A stretch of DNA of 64,000 nucleotides from SXRF01 sp964624555 (lineage in GTDB: Bacteria > Pseudomonadota > Alphaproteobacteria > Rickettsiales > SXRF01), in the NCBI GenBank assembly GCA_964624555.1, contig CAZUXB010000004.1, forward strand, positions 6,159 through 70,158, written 5' to 3'. Position numbers and translations under genes: made by a program. Below the pieces are notes generated by a model. That model saw only the letters and a list, made by a program, of their open reading frames with translations, was not told the origin of the DNA and did no database searches. Of this stretch, positions 51,828 to 61,056 are shown one piece after another. The first letter of the stretch is position 1; each line of letters begins with the position of its first letter.

Positions 51828-51850
51828 AGATAAAAATTGGGGAAGAAATT

Positions 51851-52786
51851 ATGAAATTGATCGCCTGCAACAGCAATATACCTCTCGCTCAGGGCGTGGC
51901 CGATTATCTTGGTATCAAACTGACCGATGCTAGCGTAAAACGTTTCGCCGATCAGGAGATATTTGTTGAGATTCAGGAGAACGTGCGCGGGGAAGACGTA
52001 TTCATTATCCAGTCCACTTCCTTTCCGGCCAATGACAACCTTATGGAACTATTGGTGTGCCTCGACGCGCTGAAGCGTGCATCGGCTCGCCGCGTGACTG
52101 CGGTGATACCGTATTTTGGTTATGCACGGCAGGACCGCAAGATGGGCTCACGCACACCAATAACCGCGAAACTTGTTGCCAACGTTATTACCGCATCGGG
52201 TGCCAACCGTGTGCTCACTGTTGACCTCCATGCCGGGCAGATACAGGGCTTTTTCGATATACCGCTGGATCATTTATATGCTGCACCGGTTATCATCGCC
52301 GATATCAAAAAACATTATACCAAGCCGGAAAATATCATGATCGTATCGCCGGACGTGGGTGGTGTGGTGCGTGCGCGTACTATTGCCAACCGTATCGGCG
52401 CGGACCTCGCCATCGTTGATAAGCGCCGCGAAAAAGCCGGTCAGTCGGAAGTGATGAACATCATCGGTGATGTTTCCGGCCGCGATTGTATTTTGTTCGA
52501 CGATATCGTGGATTCCGCCGGGACACTGTGCAATGCCGCCGCCGCGCTTAAGGAAGCCGGAGCGTTGTCAGTGGCCGCGTATGTGACGCATGGTGTGCTT
52601 TCCGGCAAAGCCATTGAACGCGTGGGAAATTCTGTGCTTACCTCGCTGGTGGTAACCGATACCATCATGACCACTGACGCAGTGAAAGCTGCAAAAAATA
52701 TTCGAGTACTTTCGGTAGCCCCATTACTTGGAGAGGCCATTAAACGTATCAGCGAGGAAACCTCGGTTTCCAGCTTGTTTGATTAG
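51851..52786 (+). CDS. prs: Ribose-phosphate pyrophosphokinase
   Basis: Prs makes PRPP from ribose 5-phosphate and ATP for nucleotide, histidine and tryptophan synthesis. The 311-residue protein shows FADQEIFVEIQENVRGEDVFIIQS, PYFGYARQDRK, VDLHAGQIQGFFDIP and the PRPP-binding DCILFDDIVDSAGTLCNAA. Length and all motifs are standard. The GGGGAAG ribosome site precedes the ATG. rplY and pth follow, a common arrangement in proteobacteria. Confidence 0.97.
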   Translation: MKLIACNSNIPLAQGVADYLGIKLTDASVKRFADQEIFVEIQENVRGEDVFIIQSTSFPANDNLMELLVCLDALKRASARRVTAVIPYFGYARQDRKMGSRTPITAKLVANVITASGANRVLTVDLHAGQIQGFFDIPLDHLYAAPVIIADIKKHYTKPENIMIVSPDVGGVVRARTIANRIGADLAIVDKRREKAGQSEVMNIIGDVSGRDCILFDDIVDSAGTLCNAAAALKEAGALSVAAYVTHGVLSGKAIERVGNSVLTSLVVTDTIMTTDAVKAAKNIRVLSVAPLLGEAIKRISEETSVSSLFD

Positions 52787-52886
52787 TAATTCGAGGACTC
52801 GAGGATTAGAGGACTCGAGAACTGGAAAATATAATAATGAAAACATATTGAGTGCTCGGGTTCTCTAATACTCTAGTCCTCGGCAA
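52787..52886. repeat. Junction palindrome of GAGGACTCGAGG words between prs and rplY
   Basis: CGAGGACTCGAGGATTAGAGG words are answered by CTCTAATACTCTAGTCCTCGG. It ends at the ribosome site of rplY. Confidence 0.7.
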
Positions 52887-52900
52887 AAAAGGAGAAGAAA

Positions 52901-53599
52901 ATGTCTAAGACCAACACAAAAACAATAGCTGTATTACCAGCAGCACTACGTGACCAAAGCGGTAAGGGTATTTCCCGCAGCCTGCGCCGCGAAGGAAAAA
53001 TTCCCGGCGTTCTTTACAGCAAAGGCCAGGAAGCCACCCGCATCAGCCTGCCGCTTAAAGAAGTGGCTATAGAATATTCCAAAGGCCGGTTCCGCAGCCG
53101 CCTGGTGGAACTGAAATTCGCCGACAAAGTTGTGCAGGCTCTGCCTAAAGACCTGCAGTTCAACCCGGTTACCGATGCTATCGAACATGTCGATTTTATC
53201 AAAGTTGAGGCCGGGACAACCTTGCGCGTACAGGTGCCGGTAAAAATACTAGGCCAGGAACGTGCAGTTGGTTTGAAACGTGGTGGCGTTCTCAACATAG
53301 TGCGTCACGAAATAGAATTTATTTGCGTGCCGGATGCTATCCCTACACATATTGAAGTTAATATTCAGGCTGTTGATATTGGCCACAGTGTGCATATCAA
53401 TGATATTGAATTGCCAAAAGGTGTTATCCCGGCCATCAAACGTAATTTCACCATCGCAACCATCGCCGGACGCGGTAAAGCTGAAGAAGAAACCCCGGCA
53501 GCAGCGGCAGCAGCGGCTACTGCTACGGCAGCAGCCCCGGCAGCGGGAGCAGCGGCGGCTGGTGCGGCAGCGAAAAAAGAAGAACCTAAGAAGAAATAG
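52901..53599 (+). CDS. rplY: 50S ribosomal protein L25 (Ctc/TL5 long form)
   Basis: L25 binds 5S rRNA; long-form members have an added C-terminal beta domain. The 232-residue protein has the 5S-binding start (RDQSGKGISRSLRREGKIPGVLYS), FNPVTDAIEHVDFIKV, the TL5 C-terminal domain (VPVKILGQERAVGLKRGGVLNIV) and an Ala/Glu/Lys-rich tail. AAAAAGGAG precedes the start. It is flanked by prs and pth. Confidence 0.95.
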   Translation: MSKTNTKTIAVLPAALRDQSGKGISRSLRREGKIPGVLYSKGQEATRISLPLKEVAIEYSKGRFRSRLVELKFADKVVQALPKDLQFNPVTDAIEHVDFIKVEAGTTLRVQVPVKILGQERAVGLKRGGVLNIVRHEIEFICVPDAIPTHIEVNIQAVDIGHSVHINDIELPKGVIPAIKRNFTIATIAGRGKAEEETPAAAAAAATATAAAPAAGAAAAGAAAKKEEPKKK

Positions 53600-53668
53600 G
53601 GCGAGTATTAGAGGACTCGAGGACCCGAGGAATCGAGTTCTCTAGTCCTCGAATTCTCGAATCCTCGC
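53600..53668. repeat. Junction palindrome of GAGGACTCGAGG words between rplY and pth
   Basis: AGAGGACTCGAGGACCCGAGG is answered by CTCTAGTCCTCGAATTCTCG. It is the same word family as the preceding junction and 22990-23065. It abuts the pth start. Confidence 0.7.
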
Positions 53669-53669
53669 T

Positions 53670-54239
53670 ATGCCACACCTCATCATCGGCCTTGGCAATC
53701 CCGGCACATCCTATGCCGGTAACCGCCATAATATAGGTTTCATGATCGCTGACCGTATTGTTTCTGAATACGGCCTTCCTAAGCCTTCCCTGAAATTTGG
53801 CGGAGCGGTTGCTGAAGGTATGATTGGTGGTGAAAAAACATATGTTTTCAAACCGCTCGGTTATATGAACATTTCTGGTAGTCCTGCCAGTGAGATTGCA
53901 CGGTTTTATAAAATCCCGCTGAAAGATATTATCGTTATCCATGATGACCTCGACCTGCCGCTGGGCAAACTCCGGGTAAAGCGTGGTGGTGGCAGCGGAG
54001 GGCATAATGGCCTGAAAAGCCTGGATTCGCATCTTGGCGTTGATTATATGCGCGTGCGTATAGGCATTGGGCACCCCGGTGATAAAGACATGGTTGCCGA
54101 ATACGTGCTTTCCGATTTCTGGAAAGAGGAGCAGCCAACCCTAAAAAGCATAATAGAAGAAACCGCCAAACATATAGATATACTGATAAAGAGTGATGAG
54201 GCCGGTTTTATGAACAAGGTGAGTCTGGCGCTGAGATAA
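53670..54239 (+). CDS. pth: Peptidyl-tRNA hydrolase
   Basis: Pth releases tRNA from prematurely dropped peptidyl-tRNA. The 189-residue protein shows GLGNPGTSYAGNRHNIGF with Asn10 and the catalytic His20, KPLGYMNISG, VIHDDLDLPLGKLRVKRGGG and GHNGLKSLDSHLG. All catalytic residues are visible and the length is normal. Confidence 0.97.
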   Translation: MPHLIIGLGNPGTSYAGNRHNIGFMIADRIVSEYGLPKPSLKFGGAVAEGMIGGEKTYVFKPLGYMNISGSPASEIARFYKIPLKDIIVIHDDLDLPLGKLRVKRGGGSGGHNGLKSLDSHLGVDYMRVRIGIGHPGDKDMVAEYVLSDFWKEEQPTLKSIIEETAKHIDILIKSDEAGFMNKVSLALR

Positions 54240-54346
54240 TTTATATAATACAACATATTAATTATTAGTCGTCATAAAAGTTTAACGTGAAATCAGAACC
54301 TATCCGGTATATACTGCAACCATATAATTAATTGATTTTGGTTAGC

Positions 54347-54742
54347 ATGAGCGACAGATTAAAAAAAATTGCCAAGGCTTCGGCCCTATTATTTACAATA
54401 GGCGTTGCACTTGCTGTGGCCGTTCCACTGGTAATGGGGGCTTTGGGTGCAACTGGTGCGGTTGCTAGCGTCAGTGGTTCTGCGGTTCTTAGCTCCGGTT
54501 TGTTTTTTGCCGGTTTCGGGGCATTAAACGAGGTTTTGAACCCAACCTTTGATAAAATGTTCGGGACAGAAGAAAATGAAGCCGGAAAGACGCAGGTAAT
54601 TGTAATAGAAGCACCGGCAAAGCCGCATGCAGTTTACCATAGCCATGCCGTTGATACATCTGTCAGTGATGGGCAGACCAGTTTTTCCCAGAAAATAAAA
54701 AGCGAAAAATTGGCTCTGGCACAAAAACCACTTGATTTGTAA
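54347..54742 (+). CDS. Small hypothetical membrane protein
   Basis: The 131-residue protein starts at the ATG at 54347 (MSDRLKKIAK); an upstream TTG would add five residues. It has one or two hydrophobic segments (ALLFTIGVALAVAVPLVMGALGA, then a Gly/Ser/Ala stretch) and a polar C-terminal tail. No family is recognised. It lies between pth and ychF, which are normally adjacent, so it is probably an accessory insertion. Confidence 0.6.
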   Translation: MSDRLKKIAKASALLFTIGVALAVAVPLVMGALGATGAVASVSGSAVLSSGLFFAGFGALNEVLNPTFDKMFGTEENEAGKTQVIVIEAPAKPHAVYHSHAVDTSVSDGQTSFSQKIKSEKLALAQKPLDL

Positions 54743-54811
54743 TTGGTTATACCTGATTTATCCTTGTATTTATTCAAACAACTATAGTTCGTAATCAGGA
54801 GAAAAAATAAA

Positions 54812-55912
54812 ATGGGTTTTAAATGCGGTATCGTTGGCCTGCCCAATGTCGGTAAGTCAACCTTGTTCAATGCGCTGCTTTCTACCATGCAGGCGGAAGC
54901 GGCGAATTATCCGTTCTGCACCATCGAGCCGAATGTGGGTAGGGTCAGTGTCCCAGATCCGCGCCTTGAAAAGCTGGCGGCGGTAGCAGGCAGCGCGCAG
55001 ATAATCCCGACCCAATTAGAGTTTGTGGATATCGCCGGGCTGGTACGCGGTGCGAGCAAAGGCGAGGGGCTGGGCAACCAGTTTCTGGCACATATCCGCG
55101 AGGTGGATGCGATACTCTATATGCTGCGCTGTTTTGAAGACGGCAACATCACCCATGTCGAAGGTACTATCGACCCGCTGCGCGATAGCGATATCATCGA
55201 AATGGAGCTGACCATCGCCGATATGGAAAGTCTTGAAAAGCGCCTGCCCGCCCTCCAGAAAAAAGCCAAGAGCGATAAGGAAGCTGCCGAGCAGGTGGCG
55301 GTTATCGAGAAGGTTCTAAAAGTGGTTTCTGACGGCAAACCGGCACGGCATACTGAGCTTAAGGATGACGTTGAAAAAAAGATAATGAAGAACCTGCAAC
55401 TGCTTACCTCTAAACCGGTAATGTATGTGTGTAACGTTTCCGAAGGCGATGCCGCGAATGGCAACGCTCTTACCGCAAAAGTGGCGGAGATGGCGGAAAA
55501 GAAAAAAGCGCCGTGCGTGGTAATTTCCGCGCGTATCGAAGCGGAGATTTCGATGCTGCCCAGCGAAGAAGATAAGAAAGAATTTTTAGAGTCTTTGAAC
55601 TTGAAAGAAACAGGACTGTCGCGCATCATCCACGCAGGATATCAACTGCTCGAACTGGTGACCTATTTCACCGTGGGGCCAAAGGAAGCACGGGCTTGGA
55701 CGATAACCAACGGCATGAGCGCGCCACAGGCGGCGGGCGTTATCCACAGCGACTTCGAAAAAGGCTTTATCCGCGCCGAAACAATTGCCTATAACGATTA
55801 TATAAGCTGTAATGGTGAAGCTGGCGCCAAGGAAGCAGGAAAATTCCGTCTGGAAGGAAAAGATTATCGCGTAAAGGATGGCGATGTGTTACATTTCAGG
55901 TTCAATAACTAG
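54812..55912 (+). CDS. ychF: Redox-regulated ATPase YchF (Obg-family, OLA1-like)
   Basis: YchF is a ribosome-associated P-loop ATPase. The 366-residue protein shows GLPNVGKSTLFNALL (G1), NYPFCTIEPNVG, VDIAGLVRGASKGEGLGNQFL (G3), a coiled-coil helical insert, and a C-terminal TGS domain with TYFTVGPKEARAWTI, GVIHSDFEKGFIRAE and the YRVKDGDVLHFRFN ending. pth and ychF are a conserved neighbourhood. Confidence 0.97.
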   Translation: MGFKCGIVGLPNVGKSTLFNALLSTMQAEAANYPFCTIEPNVGRVSVPDPRLEKLAAVAGSAQIIPTQLEFVDIAGLVRGASKGEGLGNQFLAHIREVDAILYMLRCFEDGNITHVEGTIDPLRDSDIIEMELTIADMESLEKRLPALQKKAKSDKEAAEQVAVIEKVLKVVSDGKPARHTELKDDVEKKIMKNLQLLTSKPVMYVCNVSEGDAANGNALTAKVAEMAEKKKAPCVVISARIEAEISMLPSEEDKKEFLESLNLKETGLSRIIHAGYQLLELVTYFTVGPKEARAWTITNGMSAPQAAGVIHSDFEKGFIRAETIAYNDYISCNGEAGAKEAGKFRLEGKDYRVKDGDVLHFRFNN

Positions 55913-55929
55913 ATGATTAGATAATTAGT

Positions 55930-56850
55930 ATGTTTCCGTTCAAAAGAAAAAAGAATGAACAACCACAGCAACAAGTAACTCCAAAGTGGATGATGTTCCT
56001 GGTTGTTGGTTTTGTCGCCTATGCACTGGTGACTGGCGATAAAAAAACATTTGTGGAGCCAACGCAGCCGGTAAATACAGACTCTGAAAAACCTACCGTG
56101 GAAAAAGCGCAGGATCATCCAGCCGCTGAAGATAAGTTGTTTAATATTGATGTATTGGCAGATAAGTTCCTACCGGAAGTAACCATTAACCTCAGTGTGC
56201 AGGATACTAAGGATGGTGAAGGGGAGCCTGCTGTTTGTGGCCAGACGGTAACGGTCGGCTATAGCTCAACTACTGAGGATAAGAAGGAAATTGAGAAAGA
56301 CCAGAAAATTACCTTCCGGATTGGTAGCGGAAAGGCTATGCCGGCACTGGAAAAAGGTGTGCTGGGGATGCGCAGGAACGGAAAACGCACCATTACTGCC
56401 CCCGGCAAAATGGCATATGGGATAGAACAATATGCCCGGCCAGATGTGCCAGCCAAGGCTAATATCATTTTTGAAGCAGAAATGCTGGATACAACACCCC
56501 CCTTGCCGGATTCTTCCGCTTTCAGGGTAATAGGCGATGCCTTGGATGATAGTAGCGAAGTATATCTTTGTAATTCCCAGGCCAAACTCAATGTTGTCAT
56601 ATGGGATGTGGCCGGGAAAAAGCTTTATGATTCAAAGGAAAATGGCGGTGAGCCGGTTAGTTTCACCATAGGGGAATCCGAGGTGTTTATCGGGTTGGAG
56701 CAGGGGGCAATGCAGATGTCAGCAGGTATGCGCCGCAACCTTATTGTCCCACCATCATTACAGAAAACCCTCAACGGTACCCCATCTAAAATTGATTTTC
56801 ACCTTCCTAAAAACCAAACAGTGCTTGTGGATATTGAAGCAATACCTTAA
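55930..56850 (+). CDS. Membrane-anchored protein with FKBP-type peptidyl-prolyl isomerase domain
   Basis: A short cytoplasmic basic start is followed by one membrane segment (MMFLVVGFVAYALVTG, about 20-35), so the rest is periplasmic. Residues about 90-190 form an FKBP domain (GEPAVCGQTVTVGY, GMRRNGKRTITAPGKMAYG, then an IIFEAEML strand). A second, weaker FKBP-like domain occupies about 200-306 (FTIGESEVFIGLEQGAMQMSAGMRRNLIVPP). It probably assists folding of envelope proteins. Catalytic residues in the second copy look degenerate. Confidence 0.83.
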   Translation: MFPFKRKKNEQPQQQVTPKWMMFLVVGFVAYALVTGDKKTFVEPTQPVNTDSEKPTVEKAQDHPAAEDKLFNIDVLADKFLPEVTINLSVQDTKDGEGEPAVCGQTVTVGYSSTTEDKKEIEKDQKITFRIGSGKAMPALEKGVLGMRRNGKRTITAPGKMAYGIEQYARPDVPAKANIIFEAEMLDTTPPLPDSSAFRVIGDALDDSSEVYLCNSQAKLNVVIWDVAGKKLYDSKENGGEPVSFTIGESEVFIGLEQGAMQMSAGMRRNLIVPPSLQKTLNGTPSKIDFHLPKNQTVLVDIEAIP

Positions 56851-56885
56851 AAAGCGCTGTTTAATAACAAAAACAAAGGAAAACC

Positions 56886-58088
56886 ATGTCTATTCTTGCC
56901 AACCGTCTTGACCTTGTAAAACCTTCTCCAACCCTTGCCGTTACTGCCAAAGCCGCCGAGCTTAAAGCCGCCGGGAAAGATGTTATCGGCCTTGGTGCCG
57001 GTGAGCCGGATTTCGATACGCCGGAATATGTAAAACAGGCAGCCTATGAGGCTATAAAAAATGGCCAGACCAAATATACTCCGGTGGCTGGAACACCGGC
57101 GCTTAAAAAAGCAATAACCGATAAATTCAAACGCGAAAATGGTCTTGAGTATGCGCCAAACCAGATAGTTGCCGGAACCGGTGCAAAACAAATTATTTTT
57201 AATGCGCTGCTGGCAACCCTCAATAAGGGCGATGAGGTTATTATTCCGGCTCCGTACTGGGTTTCTTACCCGGATATGGTTCTGTTCGCAGAAGGAACGC
57301 CGGTGACTATTTCCGGTCATGAAAAAGACGGTTTTAAACTGAAACCGGACGTGCTGGAAAAAGCTATTACCCCAAAAACCAAATGGCTGATTTTGAACTC
57401 GCCTTCAAACCCGACCGGCGCGGCCTATAGCAAAGATGAACTGAGGGCGCTGGCCGATGTGCTGCTTAAACACCCGCAGGTGATGATACTGGCGGACGAT
57501 ATCTATGAGCATCTGGTCTATGACGGTTTCAAATTCTACACCATCGCGCAGGTCGAACCAAAATTATACGAGCGCACCCTGACGGTGAACGGTGTTTCCA
57601 AAGCCTATGCCATGACCGGCTGGCGTATCGGTTATGCCGGAGGGCCGAAACAAATAGTAACAGCTATCGCCGACATCCAGTCGCAAAGCACCTCCAACCC
57701 TTGCTCAATAAGTCAGGCTGCTTCTGCGGCTGCGCTGAACGGTGACCAGGCATTCCTCGAAGACTGGAAAAAATCTTTTGCGGGCCGCCGGAATTTAGTG
57801 GTCGATGCACTAAATAAAATTCCCGGCCTGAGCTGCCTGAAACCAGAGGGCGCGTTCTACGTGTTCCCGAACATGACCAAACTGGTGGGCAAAAAAACTC
57901 CGGATGGAAAAACAATTTCTAATAGTGCAGACCTGTGCGAGTATCTGCTTGACGAAGCGCTTGTCGCCGCCGTTGCCGGTAGCGCGTTTGGCATGGAAGG
58001 TTATTTCCGCATCTCCTACGCAACCAGCGAGGCAATCCTCACCAAGGCGATGGAGCGCATTGCCAAGGCGTGTGGGGATTTAAAATAG
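56886..58088 (+). CDS. Pyridoxal-phosphate aminotransferase, aspartate aminotransferase type I family
   Basis: The 400-residue protein shows the class I/II fold: LGAGEPDFDTPEYVKQAAYEA, GQTKYTPVAGTPALKKAI, NSPSNPTGAAYS, and the PLP lysine near residue 239 in NGVSKAYAMTGWRIGYAGG. The closest recognisable group is the alphaproteobacterial aspartate (or aspartate/prephenate) aminotransferase. It could thus make aspartate or arogenate; sequence alone does not decide. Confidence 0.94.
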   Translation: MSILANRLDLVKPSPTLAVTAKAAELKAAGKDVIGLGAGEPDFDTPEYVKQAAYEAIKNGQTKYTPVAGTPALKKAITDKFKRENGLEYAPNQIVAGTGAKQIIFNALLATLNKGDEVIIPAPYWVSYPDMVLFAEGTPVTISGHEKDGFKLKPDVLEKAITPKTKWLILNSPSNPTGAAYSKDELRALADVLLKHPQVMILADDIYEHLVYDGFKFYTIAQVEPKLYERTLTVNGVSKAYAMTGWRIGYAGGPKQIVTAIADIQSQSTSNPCSISQAASAAALNGDQAFLEDWKKSFAGRRNLVVDALNKIPGLSCLKPEGAFYVFPNMTKLVGKKTPDGKTISNSADLCEYLLDEALVAAVAGSAFGMEGYFRISYATSEAILTKAMERIAKACGDLK

Positions 58089-58149
58089 GATGACGGATTA
58101 CTGATGACGGATGACAAGAATTATAACGTCATCCGACATCTGCTATCCG
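58088..58149. repeat. Junction palindrome of GATGACGGAT words between convergent genes
   Basis: GATGACGGATTACTGATGACGG is answered by ACGTCATCCGACATCTG. It lies exactly between the stops of the aminotransferase and carboxylase genes and may terminate both. Confidence 0.65.
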
Positions 58150-60141
58150 CTAAGCCGCGAACTGGATGATAAGCTGGTCGACGGCTACGGTGTCTTTTTC
58201 GCCGACTGCTATTTTGGTGATGGTGGTTTCGTGGTCGGCGTAGATGACGTTTTCCATTTTCATCGCTTCCAGCACCAATAATTCCTGACCGGCTTTCACC
58301 ACTTCTCCTTCCTTCACACGGATGGCCTTTATAAGACCGGCAATAGGGGCGAGCAGGCGGTCTTTTTTGTTCTTATCTTTAGGTTTAGGCATGAACTGCG
58401 CCAGCTCGGCAACGCGCGGTGTGCGTACCCGGGCAACTACATCAGACCCGCCATAGGTCAGCGCATAACCTTCCTCAAGATGTTTTATCTGCACCGAAAC
58501 CGGTTTGCCGTTTACAGTTGCCTGAAACAGGCGGCGGCCAAGTTTCCACTGGGTCTTAACCGCGATAAGCTTGCGGTTGTGGGTAATAAAATAGCCGTGC
58601 TCCTGATCAGGGCGGGCGTAGATGTTGTAATCCTCGCCATCAACATTGACCACCCAGCGCGCGCCGATAGCGCGTTCGCGGCCCGGAGTCTGGCCGCTGA
58701 TTTTGGCGGCACGTTCCGCGTCACGCAGGAAGATTGTAACGGCAGCACCCAAGAATATCTTGGTGGTTTCGGAAGTCAGTTCCGCCCCGATAAAGCCACC
58801 CGGATATTCCTGCTCAATGAAGTTGGTGGAAATATCACCAGTCTCAAAACGTGGATGGGAAAGGATAGCTTCAAGGAAACTGGCATTGTGCGAGATGCCC
58901 TCGATAATAAAGGCGGCAAGGCCGTTCTTAAGTGTGTCGATCGCTGCCTTCCTGTTCTCCCCGTGGGAGCAGACCTTTGCGATCATCGGGTCGTAGAACA
59001 TGCTGACCTCGCCACCTTCATAGATGCCAGTATCAATAAGTATGTTGTCAACATTCTCAGGTTCAAGATAGCGGGTGATGCGACCAGTTGAAGGCAGAAA
59101 ACCACGTTTCGGATCCTCAGCATAGAGGCGTGCTTCCATGGCCCAGCCATCAAATTTAACGTCATCCTGAGTAAAGGAAAGTTTTTCCCCGGCGGCGATG
59201 CGAATCATCTGCTCGACAAGGTCGATGCCGGTAATTAGTTCGGTGACGCGGTGCTCAACCTGTAAGCGCGTATTCATCTCAAGAAAGTAGAATTTACCAT
59301 CGGTATCCATGATGAATTCAACAGTACCAGCCGAGAAATAACCAACCTCTTTGGCCAATGCCACAGACTGCCTGCCCATTTCAGCGCGAATAGCCGGGGT
59401 CAGGAAGCTGCTTGGTGCTTCCTCGATAACTTTCTGGTGGCGGCGCTGGATAGAACATTCACGCTCACCGAGGAACAGTGTGTTGCCATGCTGGTCAGCG
59501 AGTACCTGAATTTCGATATGGCGCGGGTTCTCGAAGAATTTTTCTATGAATACGCGCCCATCCTTAAAGCTGCTGGCCGCTTCGGAGGCTGAGGAGAGCA
59601 GGCCGTCATGCAGTTCTTTGTCATTACGCGCTATACGCATACCCTTACCACCACCACCGGCGGCGGCTTTTATCATAACCGGGAAACCAATTTCTTTTAC
59701 AACTTTTTTGGCCTCATCGTCAGAAGTGATAACATCAAGAGTACCGGGAACAGTAGAAACACCAGCCTTTATTGCAACTTTCTTAGATTCGATTTTATCA
59801 CCCATTTTTTTAATGGAATCAGGTGAGGGGCCAATAAGGGTAACGCCAGCATCACGCAGGCGGCGGGCGAACTCAGCATTTTCGGACAGGAAGCCATAAC
59901 CGGGATGCACCGCCTGCGCACCACTCTGGTCGATAGCATTCATGATGCTGTCAATATTCAAATAACTTTTTATTGATGGCGATGGCCCGATATATACCGC
60001 TTCATCAGCTTCTTTTACGTGCAGTGCGCTGGTATCCGCTTCGGAATAAATGGCAACGGTTTTAATACCCATGCGCCTACAGGTCTGCATGATACGGACA
60101 GCAATTTCACCACGGTTGGCAATCAGGATTTTTTCAAACAT
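58150..60141 (-). CDS. pccA: Acyl-CoA carboxylase alpha subunit (propionyl-CoA carboxylase type), biotin carboxylase plus biotin carrier
   Basis: The 663-residue fusion has a biotin carboxylase (1-445: ILIANRGEIAVRIMQTCRRMG, the ATP-grasp GGGGKGMRIA, EMNTRLQVEHRVTELITG), a linking BT-like domain, and a C-terminal biotinyl domain with LEAMKMEN near residue 628 carrying the biotin lysine. It is the size and layout of PccA; the carboxyltransferase beta subunit is not adjacent. Methylcrotonyl- or acetyl-CoA specificity cannot be excluded. Confidence 0.9.
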   Translation of the reverse strand: MFEKILIANRGEIAVRIMQTCRRMGIKTVAIYSEADTSALHVKEADEAVYIGPSPSIKSYLNIDSIMNAIDQSGAQAVHPGYGFLSENAEFARRLRDAGVTLIGPSPDSIKKMGDKIESKKVAIKAGVSTVPGTLDVITSDDEAKKVVKEIGFPVMIKAAAGGGGKGMRIARNDKELHDGLLSSASEAASSFKDGRVFIEKFFENPRHIEIQVLADQHGNTLFLGERECSIQRRHQKVIEEAPSSFLTPAIRAEMGRQSVALAKEVGYFSAGTVEFIMDTDGKFYFLEMNTRLQVEHRVTELITGIDLVEQMIRIAAGEKLSFTQDDVKFDGWAMEARLYAEDPKRGFLPSTGRITRYLEPENVDNILIDTGIYEGGEVSMFYDPMIAKVCSHGENRKAAIDTLKNGLAAFIIEGISHNASFLEAILSHPRFETGDISTNFIEQEYPGGFIGAELTSETTKIFLGAAVTIFLRDAERAAKISGQTPGRERAIGARWVVNVDGEDYNIYARPDQEHGYFITHNRKLIAVKTQWKLGRRLFQATVNGKPVSVQIKHLEEGYALTYGGSDVVARVRTPRVAELAQFMPKPKDKNKKDRLLAPIAGLIKAIRVKEGEVVKAGQELLVLEAMKMENVIYADHETTITKIAVGEKDTVAVDQLIIQFAA

Positions 60142-60145
60142 TATT

Positions 60146-60316
60146 TACTCGACAGTTGCGCACTCGATACTCGATTGGGCGGCTAAGCGTACTCGGTACT
60201 CGGTACTCGGTTATGGATTTCGAACGTGACAATTTGTACCTTGCAAAGTGCGGAAGTTCAACGCAAAAATGGAAGGAAATTATATTAAAAAAACACCGAG
60301 TACCGAGTACCGAGTA
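60146..60316. repeat. Junction palindrome of GTACTCGGTACTCGG words
   Basis: GTACTCGGTACTCGGTACTCGG (about 60189-60210) is answered by ACCGAGTACCGAGTACCGAG (about 60295-60316). Further CTCGATACTCGATTGGG words lie near 60160. It separates the carboxylase start from the FlgC-like gene's 3' end. Confidence 0.7.
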
Positions 60317-60317
60317 C

Positions 60318-60713
60318 CTAGCTCAACATATCCAGCAGGTTCTGTTCTAACTGGTCGGCAATTTTTATGGATTTCAGGTTCGCCTTATAATCATAAGAGG
60401 CAATCTGCATCTTCACCATTTCTTCGGCCTGATCAACATTGGGTGCTGATACAAAACCATAATCATCGGCCTGCGGGCTTTCGGGGTCAAAATATTTTAC
60501 AACCGGATTATTCGAATCACGAACCTCGGTACGTACGCCACCAGCGCCAAGAGATATCTGCACCACATCCTGCGGTATGTAGGGTTTGTTGGTGGTAACA
60601 CCATTTACCTGTGTCGCTGTGCTGTCCTGGTTGGCAACGTTGCTGGCACTGACTTCAATACGCCTGGTCGCGGCGGCCATTCCAGAAAGGGCAGAACCTA
60701 TAGCTGTGGACAT
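60318..60713 (-). CDS. flgC: Flagellar basal-body rod protein, FlgC-like
   Basis: The 131-residue protein has the rod-protein N-terminal heptad region (GSALSGMAAATRRIEVSASNVANQDS) and the C-terminal FlgC-type motif (GFVSAPNVDQAEEMVKMQIASYDYKANLKSIK). FlgC forms part of the proximal rod of the flagellum and is exported by the flagellar type III system. No other flagellar gene is adjacent, unlike the usual flgB-flgC-fliE order. It is followed by a repeat that abuts the stop codon. Confidence 0.82.
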   Translation of the reverse strand: MSTAIGSALSGMAAATRRIEVSASNVANQDSTATQVNGVTTNKPYIPQDVVQISLGAGGVRTEVRDSNNPVVKYFDPESPQADDYGFVSAPNVDQAEEMVKMQIASYDYKANLKSIKIADQLEQNLLDMLS

Positions 60714-61056
60714 AGTATCCTCTTAAATTTGCGCTCAAGCGCCGCGCAGGCTGCGCACCTCAATGGTGCTAGTCCTCACTTCGTTCGTCCAAAAAGACAA
60801 GCTGTGAAGCATAGTTAATTGTACACTAAAATTAATTAATCCGCTGTTAATTTATGCTGGCATTTTAGATTGTTATAATTGTCGGAACATTATATTTATA
60901 TATCAATATATTATCAGGTGCGGAAGGCTGCGCGCAAATCTTAACAAAATCGTCATATAAAATCTGGAGATTTTGTTGTATACTAAGGAAAATTTAATAT
61001 TGAACCAATTTTTCAGGGAATATATTTGTAGAAAATATATTTGCTTTAATAAATAA
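60714..61056. other. Intergenic region, nothing firm
   Basis: This divergent region holds small GC-rich hairpins near the flgC start (GCGCAGGCTGCGC) and AT-rich DNA further on. It must contain promoters for both sides, but no convincing consensus or RNA gene was recognised. Confidence 0.4.

Noticed and set aside
22990..60316. Tandem short words at junctions as CRISPR arrays
   Set aside because: The units are 7-11 bases, have no unique spacers and are arranged as inverted arms. No cas genes are present.
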